Source of the DNA: JAABRT01 sp038259155 | Lineage (GTDB): Bacteria; Gemmatimonadota; Gemmatimonadetes; Gemmatimonadales; Gemmatimonadaceae | DNA length: 19,232 bases | Reading direction: 5' to 3' | NCBI GenBank assembly: GCA_038259155.1 | Contig: JBBSPE010000081.1 | Location: 1-19,232, forward strand | Part shown: one piece after another, positions 15,159 to 19,232 of the stretch | How the letters are laid out: each line of letters starts with the position of its first letter | How positions within the stretch are numbered: position 1 is the stretch's first letter | Notes under the pieces: generated by a model | What the model saw: the letters and a program-made list of their open reading frames with translations, nothing else | What the model was told of the DNA's origin: nothing | The model's database searches: none | Program-made: the position numbers and the translations under genes

Positions 15159-16287
15159 GCACCCGCGCGACGGTCTGCGCGAGATTCTCTTCGTTGTTGG
15201 CGAGCCGTCCGGCGACCTGCATGCGGCCAAGATGGCCACCGCGCTGCGTGATGCCGAGCCGGCACGACCACTGGCCGGTGTCGGTGGTGAGCGTATGCGC
15301 GCGGCAGGGGTGCAGTTGCTTGAGCACAGCGAGCGGCTTGCGGCCATCGGGTTCGTGGAAGTGCTGCGCCACATCCCGCGTCACTGGGCGCTGCTGCGCA
15401 CGCTCAAGCAACGACTGGCGTCAGGACAGGTCGGGCTGATCGTGCTCATGGATTATCCCGGCTTCAACATGCGCGTGGCCGAAGCCGCGCATGCGGCGGG
15501 CGTCCCGGTGCTCTACTACATCACGCCGCAGGTCTGGGCGTGGGGCGCGGATCGCCTGCCCAAACTGGCGCGCTGGGTCAGCAAGGCCGCGGTCATTCTG
15601 CCATTCGAGGAGGCGCTGCTTCGTGCGCACGGCGTTGACGCGACGTTTGTCGGGCATCCGTTGCTCGATCGGGCGTCGGAGCTGCCGGATCCAGCTGCAG
15701 CGCGTGTTGCCCTGGGTCTCGACGCCGACGCGCACGTGCTGGCCGTATTTCCCGGCAGTCGCAAGAGTGAGCTCGCGCGACATCTGGTCCCGTTCATGGA
15801 AGCGGCGCACGAGCTGCGCCGGCGACATCCGTCGCTGCAGGTGATCGTGAGCGCCGCGCCGGGCATCACCATCGATCCCGCGATCTGCCCCTATCCGGTG
15901 GTACGCGATCAGTCGTTCACGGTGTTGCGCGCCGCAACTGCGGGGCTGCTCAAAAGCGGAACGACCACGCTCGAAGCCGCGGTTGCCGGTCTGCCCCACA
16001 TCGTGGCGTACCGCACCAGCGCGATCAGCTACGCGATCGCGCGCCGCGTGGTCAAGATCCCGAACATCGGCCTGGTGAATGTGGTGGCGGAACGCGAGGT
16101 GTCGCGCGAGTTCGTGCAGCACGCGGTGCAGCCCGGTCCCATGGCGGACGCGCTGGAACCGTTGCTCCGTGTACAGGACCCGCTGCGGGAGGCCGCACTC
16201 GCCGGGCTGTCCGACGTGCGGTCACGTTTGGGCACCCCGGGCGCGTCGGAACGGGCGGCGGAATTCGCACGACAACTCGTGCAATGA
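15151..16287 (+). CDS. lpxB: LpxB, lipid A disaccharide synthase
   Basis: Glycosyltransferase joining UDP-2,3-diacylglucosamine and lipid X into the tetra-acyl disaccharide, at the inner face of the inner membrane. The 378-residue protein shows family motifs in order: ILFVVGEPSGDLHAA, LAGVGGERMRAAG, DYPGFNMRVA, YYITPQVWAWG, ILPFEEALL, FVGHPLLDR, FPGSRKSEL, and LKSGTTTLEAAVAGLPHIVAY. GTG 15151 lies eight residues before the conserved start and overlaps the end of the oxidoreductase gene; no in-frame ATG gives a sensible N-terminus. Its TGA overlaps the next ATG by four bases. The substrate supplier LpxH or LpxI is not encoded in the window. Confidence 0.96.
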   Translation: MGKHPRDGLREILFVVGEPSGDLHAAKMATALRDAEPARPLAGVGGERMRAAGVQLLEHSERLAAIGFVEVLRHIPRHWALLRTLKQRLASGQVGLIVLMDYPGFNMRVAEAAHAAGVPVLYYITPQVWAWGADRLPKLARWVSKAAVILPFEEALLRAHGVDATFVGHPLLDRASELPDPAAARVALGLDADAHVLAVFPGSRKSELARHLVPFMEAAHELRRRHPSLQVIVSAAPGITIDPAICPYPVVRDQSFTVLRAATAGLLKSGTTTLEAAVAGLPHIVAYRTSAISYAIARRVVKIPNIGLVNVVAEREVSREFVQHAVQPGPMADALEPLLRVQDPLREAALAGLSDVRSRLGTPGASERAAEFARQLVQ

Positions 16288-16949
16288 CGGCGGTCGCGCT
16301 CGATTGGCGAACACGCTGGTCGATCCGACTGGGCACGCTGTTGTTGCGGGCGCTGGCCGCGACGTGGCGACTGCGCGTGCATGGGCGCACGCCCTCCGCC
16401 GCTCGACAGGCACGCGGCGAACCGGCGGTCATCCTGAGTCTGTGGCACGGACAGATGCTTCCGATCCTCTGTGGGCACCGGGGCGAGCCGTGTACGGTGC
16501 TGGTGTCCGAACATCGCGACGGCGAGATCATCGCGCGCATTCTGGCGGCGTTCGGATTCTCGGCGGCTCGTGGCTCGTCGTCGCGCGGTGGGTCACGCGC
16601 GCTGCTGGAACTTGCACAGCTGGTGCGCGATGGGCATGACATCGCGATCACGCCGGACGGTCCGCGCGGGCCACGCCGGTCCATGGCACCGGGGGCGCTG
16701 CTCATCGCGCAGCGCGCCAAGGCGCCGATCATTCCGCTGGTGGCCCACACGGATCGTGCGTGGCGTCTGCGGAGCTGGGACGCGTTCGAGATACCCAAGC
16801 CGTTCGCACGAGTAACCGTCCTGTACGGTGAGCCCCAATCCGTCGTGGCAGAAGGCGCGCGGGGCGCCGCGGAGCTGGCTCCGGCGTTTCAGCAGCACAT
16901 GCAGGACGCGCTTGCGCGCTGTGTCGCGTTACACGGCGGACCGGTCTGA
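16284..16949 (+). CDS. DUF374 lysophospholipid-acyltransferase-like protein
   Basis: A 221-residue protein of the DUF374 branch of the PlsC/LpxL-like acyltransferase group. It has an N-terminal hydrophobic or amphipathic segment (about 12-30, LGTLLLRALAATWRL), LSLWHGQM at about 51-58, and the putative catalytic pattern SEHRDGEII with H77 near an acidic residue. Next come ARGSSSRGGSRAL, TPDGPRGPR at about 133-141, and APIIPLVAH. Such proteins are thought to acylate a lipid at the inner membrane, but their substrates are mostly untested. Its place between lpxB and lpxK suggests a late acylation of lipid A or its precursor. No separate LpxL/LpxM-type gene is seen. The gene overlaps lpxB by four bases and lpxK by one. 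Confidence 0.85.
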   Translation: MTAVALDWRTRWSIRLGTLLLRALAATWRLRVHGRTPSAARQARGEPAVILSLWHGQMLPILCGHRGEPCTVLVSEHRDGEIIARILAAFGFSAARGSSSRGGSRALLELAQLVRDGHDIAITPDGPRGPRRSMAPGALLIAQRAKAPIIPLVAHTDRAWRLRSWDAFEIPKPFARVTVLYGEPQSVVAEGARGAAELAPAFQQHMQDALARCVALHGGPV

Positions 16950-18031
16950 TGGATCGCGCGGCACTGGCTGAGTGGGTCTGGCACGATGCGGGGCCGGTGG
17001 CAGCGGCTGCTCGCGCGGCGCTCTCGCCGGCCGCGTGGGCATTTGGTGTCGGCGTGGCGCGCCGGAATGGTCAGTACGATCAGGACCGGGGGGTGCTGCC
17101 GGTAACGGTGCCGGCGCTGAGCGTGGGCAATCTCACCGTCGGCGGCACGGGCAAAACGCCAGTGGCCGCCTGGTGCGCCGCGCAGCTGGCCGCGGCTGGC
17201 GCCCGACCCGCCATAGTGCTGCGTGGCTATGGCGACGATGAATGGCGCGTCCACCAGCTCCTTTCGCCCGCCATGCCGGTGATTGTGCAACAGGATCGCG
17301 TTGCCGGGATTCGCGAGGCCGCAGGGCAGGGCGCAGACGTTGCGGTGCTGGACGATGCCTTTCAGCACCGACGGGCGCAGCGGGTCGCGGATCTCGTACT
17401 CGTGTCCGCCGATCGCTGGACGGGACGCACTCGGCTGCTGCCAGCCGGACCGTGGCGTGAGCCGTTGGCGTCGCTGCGGCGGGCGACCGTTGCGGTGGTC
17501 ACGGTCAAGGCCGCGGCGCTCGATCGCGTGGAGGCCGTGTGCGCAGCGATCCGCCGTGTTGCGCCCGACCTGCCGCTGGCCGTGGTCGGTATTGCACCCG
17601 GCTACTTGCAGCGTGTCATGCTCCCTGAAGAGGTGGGGGCGGCGGACCAAGAGCCAATGGTGGCCATCGCGGGTGAGCGGGTGGGCGTGGTAAGCGCCAT
17701 CGGCGATCCGACGGCCTTCGAGGCGCAGCTTGCTGCGGTCGGCGCGCGGCCCGACGCCCGACGATTTCCCGATCATCATGCCTATACCGGAGGCGACGTG
17801 TCCGCGCTGCTCGCGCACTGGGATCGCGGTTCACGTGTGACGCGCGTGGTCTGCACCCTCAAGGATGCGGTGAAGCTGGCGTCACGGTGGCCTCGCGCCG
17901 CTCCGCCCTTGTGGTATGTTTCGCAGACTATCGAGGTCCGCCTCGGCTCGGACGCGCTGCAGTCTGCCCTCAGGCAGGTGCTCGCCGCGCGCACACCCCC
18001 GCACGCGGCCTCACTGCCAACTGCCGGCTGA
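16949..18031 (+). CDS. lpxK: LpxK, tetraacyldisaccharide 4'-kinase
   Basis: Phosphorylates the 4' position of the tetra-acyl disaccharide to give lipid IVA, at the inner membrane. The 360-residue protein has an N-terminal membrane-associated stretch (about 20-40), the P-loop VGNLTVGGTGKTP (G65 to K69), and LDDAFQHRR with catalytic-type acidic residues D135/D136. It continues with LLPAGPWREPL, a middle region around GVVSAIGDP, and the typical FPDHHAYTGGDV followed by TLKDAVKL. It is the last gene of the coupled lpx run. Gene order in related clusters often places waaA and msbA near here; both are absent. The TGA lies within a GCCGGC-TGAC-GCCGGC repeat, and the dehydrogenase starts 21 bases later. 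Confidence 0.95.
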   Translation: MDRAALAEWVWHDAGPVAAAARAALSPAAWAFGVGVARRNGQYDQDRGVLPVTVPALSVGNLTVGGTGKTPVAAWCAAQLAAAGARPAIVLRGYGDDEWRVHQLLSPAMPVIVQQDRVAGIREAAGQGADVAVLDDAFQHRRAQRVADLVLVSADRWTGRTRLLPAGPWREPLASLRRATVAVVTVKAAALDRVEAVCAAIRRVAPDLPLAVVGIAPGYLQRVMLPEEVGAADQEPMVAIAGERVGVVSAIGDPTAFEAQLAAVGARPDARRFPDHHAYTGGDVSALLAHWDRGSRVTRVVCTLKDAVKLASRWPRAAPPLWYVSQTIEVRLGSDALQSALRQVLAARTPPHAASLPTAG

Positions 18032-18052
18032 CGCCGGCCCATATCCCGCCGC

Positions 18053-19232
18053 ATGGCCATCGACCTTCGACTTCCCACCGACACCATTGTCCACCCGGAC
18101 AAAGATCGGTTTCTCAATGAGGACAACCCGTTCGAAGCAATGATGTCCCGCTTCGACCGGGCCGCCGAATTGCTCGACCTTGAGCCCGGCATCTATCGCA
18201 TCCTTCGGCACCCGGAAAAGCAGCTGATTGTGTCTGTCCCCGTCCAGCTGGACAGCGGGGACGTGGAGGTCTACACGGGCTACCGAGTGGTCTACAACTC
18301 GTCGCGCGGGCCGTCCAAGGGCGGCATCCGGTTCGACATGCAGGTCACGCTTGAAGAAGTAAAGGCACTGGCCGCCTGGATGACCTGGAAGTGCGCGGTG
18401 GTGAACCTGCCCTTTGGCGGCGCCAAGGGCGGCGTGATCTGCGATCCGCACAAGATGAGCATTGGCGAGCTCGAGCGGCTCACCCGTCGCTATACCTCCG
18501 GCATCATGCAGCTGCTCGGCCCCGACACCGATGTGCCAGCGCCCGACGTGAACACGAATGAGCGGGTGATGGCCTGGGTGATGGATACCTATTCCATGAG
18601 AGTCGGTCGCACGGAGAACGCGGTCGTCACCGGCAAGCCCGTGGAAATGGGCGGTTCGTATGGGCGCCGTGAAGCCACGGGACGCGGGTGTATGTTCGTC
18701 ACGCGCGAGGCGATGGAGCACCTCGGCTTGCCCATGCAGGGCGCCACGATTGCGGTGCAGGGTTTTGGCAATGTGGGTTCAGTGGCGGCGCGACTGCTCG
18801 GACGCCAGGGGTGCAAAATCGTGGCGATCAGCGATCGATTCGTGGCCTTGCACAACGCCAACGGCATTGACGTAGACGCCGCGATTGCCTGGGTGGAGAC
18901 CCATCGGACGCTCGAGGGCTTTGCTGGCGGCGACATCATCGACAGCGACACGCTGCTCACGCTCGATGTTGATGTGCTGGTGCCCGCCGCGCTCGAGAAC
19001 GTGATCACCACGAAGATTGCGCCGCGCATTCGCGCGAAGGTCGTGTGCGAAGGCGCCAACGGACCCACTACGGCGGCGGCCGACTCGATCCTCGACGCCA
19101 AGGGCATTTTCGTTATCCCCGATATCCTTGCAAACGCCGGTGGCGTGACGGTGTCCTACTTCGAGTGGGTGCAGGATCGCATGGGGTATTTCTGGTCGGA
19201 GGACGTCGTGAACGAACGTCTGGCCGACATCA
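18053..19232 (+). CDS. Glu/Leu/Phe/Val dehydrogenase, probably glutamate dehydrogenase (3' end outside window)
   Basis: Interconverts glutamate and 2-oxoglutarate with ammonia, using NAD(P). The frame is open to the window edge, giving 393 codons so far, close to the full length of about 420. Catalytic residues fall exactly at clostridial numbering: K89 in PSKGGIR, K113 in WMTWKCAV, K125 in PFGGAKGG and D165 in PAPDVNTN. The Rossmann motif GFGNVG is at 237-242, followed by VAISD, whose aspartate hints at NAD preference. PAALENVIT, CEGANGP and PDILANAGGVTVSYFEW complete the signature. The ATG 21 bases after lpxK gives a normal N-terminus; no Shine-Dalgarno site is visible. It has no functional link to lipid A and may be an unrelated downstream gene. 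Leucine or phenylalanine dehydrogenase activity is less likely but not excluded. Confidence 0.92.
   Translation, partial: MAIDLRLPTDTIVHPDKDRFLNEDNPFEAMMSRFDRAAELLDLEPGIYRILRHPEKQLIVSVPVQLDSGDVEVYTGYRVVYNSSRGPSKGGIRFDMQVTLEEVKALAAWMTWKCAVVNLPFGGAKGGVICDPHKMSIGELERLTRRYTSGIMQLLGPDTDVPAPDVNTNERVMAWVMDTYSMRVGRTENAVVTGKPVEMGGSYGRREATGRGCMFVTREAMEHLGLPMQGATIAVQGFGNVGSVAARLLGRQGCKIVAISDRFVALHNANGIDVDAAIAWVETHRTLEGFAGGDIIDSDTLLTLDVDVLVPAALENVITTKIAPRIRAKVVCEGANGPTTAAADSILDAKGIFVIPDILANAGGVTVSYFEWVQDRMGYFWSEDVVNERLADI

Noticed and set aside
13683..15374. 563-codon open frame on the - strand opposite lpxA, the oxidoreductase and lpxB
   Set aside because: Spans three well-supported + strand genes, has an Arg/Ser/Ala-rich product without domains, and no ribosome site.
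18023..18038. GCCGGC-TGAC-GCCGGC repeat across the lpxK stop as a terminator
   Set aside because: The stem is only six bases, GCCGGC is common in such DNA, and no T-tract follows.

Overview
High-GC bacterial DNA that is almost wholly coding, with every recognisable gene on the + strand. The gene content points to a diderm, LPS-making bacterium that also carries the McsA-McsB-ClpC protein-arginine phosphorylation system, best known from Firmicutes. Together with a fused LpxC-FabZ enzyme, this fits a Gemmatimonadota (Gemmatimonas-like) genome. That assignment is an inference from gene content, not a database result.

Layout. 1-1467: lysyl-tRNA synthetase, probably cut at its 5' end. 1526-3507: a LolC/E-type permease and its ATPase LolD (lipoprotein export). 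3509-5091: mcsA and mcsB. 5119-about 7644: clpC. 7645-7686: an intrinsic terminator. 7780-10266: bamA. 10279-18031: skp/ompH, lpxD, lpxC-fabZ, lpxA, a Gfo/Idh/MocA oxidoreductase, lpxB, a DUF374 acyltransferase and lpxK. From skp to lpxK almost every junction is a 1-8 base overlap, so this is one tightly coupled operon. 18053-19232: a Glu/Leu/Phe/Val-type dehydrogenase cut by the window end. No tRNA, rRNA, CRISPR, transposase or phage gene was seen, and no gene-free stretch exceeds 300 bases.

How the genes work together. LolCE/LolD release lipoproteins from the inner membrane. Skp and BamA escort and insert outer-membrane proteins. LpxA, LpxC, LpxD, LpxB and LpxK build the lipid A disaccharide, the FabZ half keeps hydroxyacyl-ACP metabolism coupled to it, and the DUF374 protein is a candidate acyltransferase. 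McsA/McsB mark damaged proteins with phospho-arginine and ClpC unfolds them for ClpP. That quality-control module sits inside the envelope cluster, between lolD and bamA.

Most notable points. (1) clpC has no stop codon: its frame runs through a strong terminator hairpin into bamA, and no reading frame has a stop before the end of the terminator. (2) McsB has lost the first two residues of the allosteric RDxxRA motif while ClpC keeps its phospho-arginine docking residues. (3) A perfect 12-bp hairpin with a GAAA loop lies in the first codons of lpxD. (4) A GnnA-like oxidoreductase sits between lpxA and lpxB with no GnnB aminotransferase.
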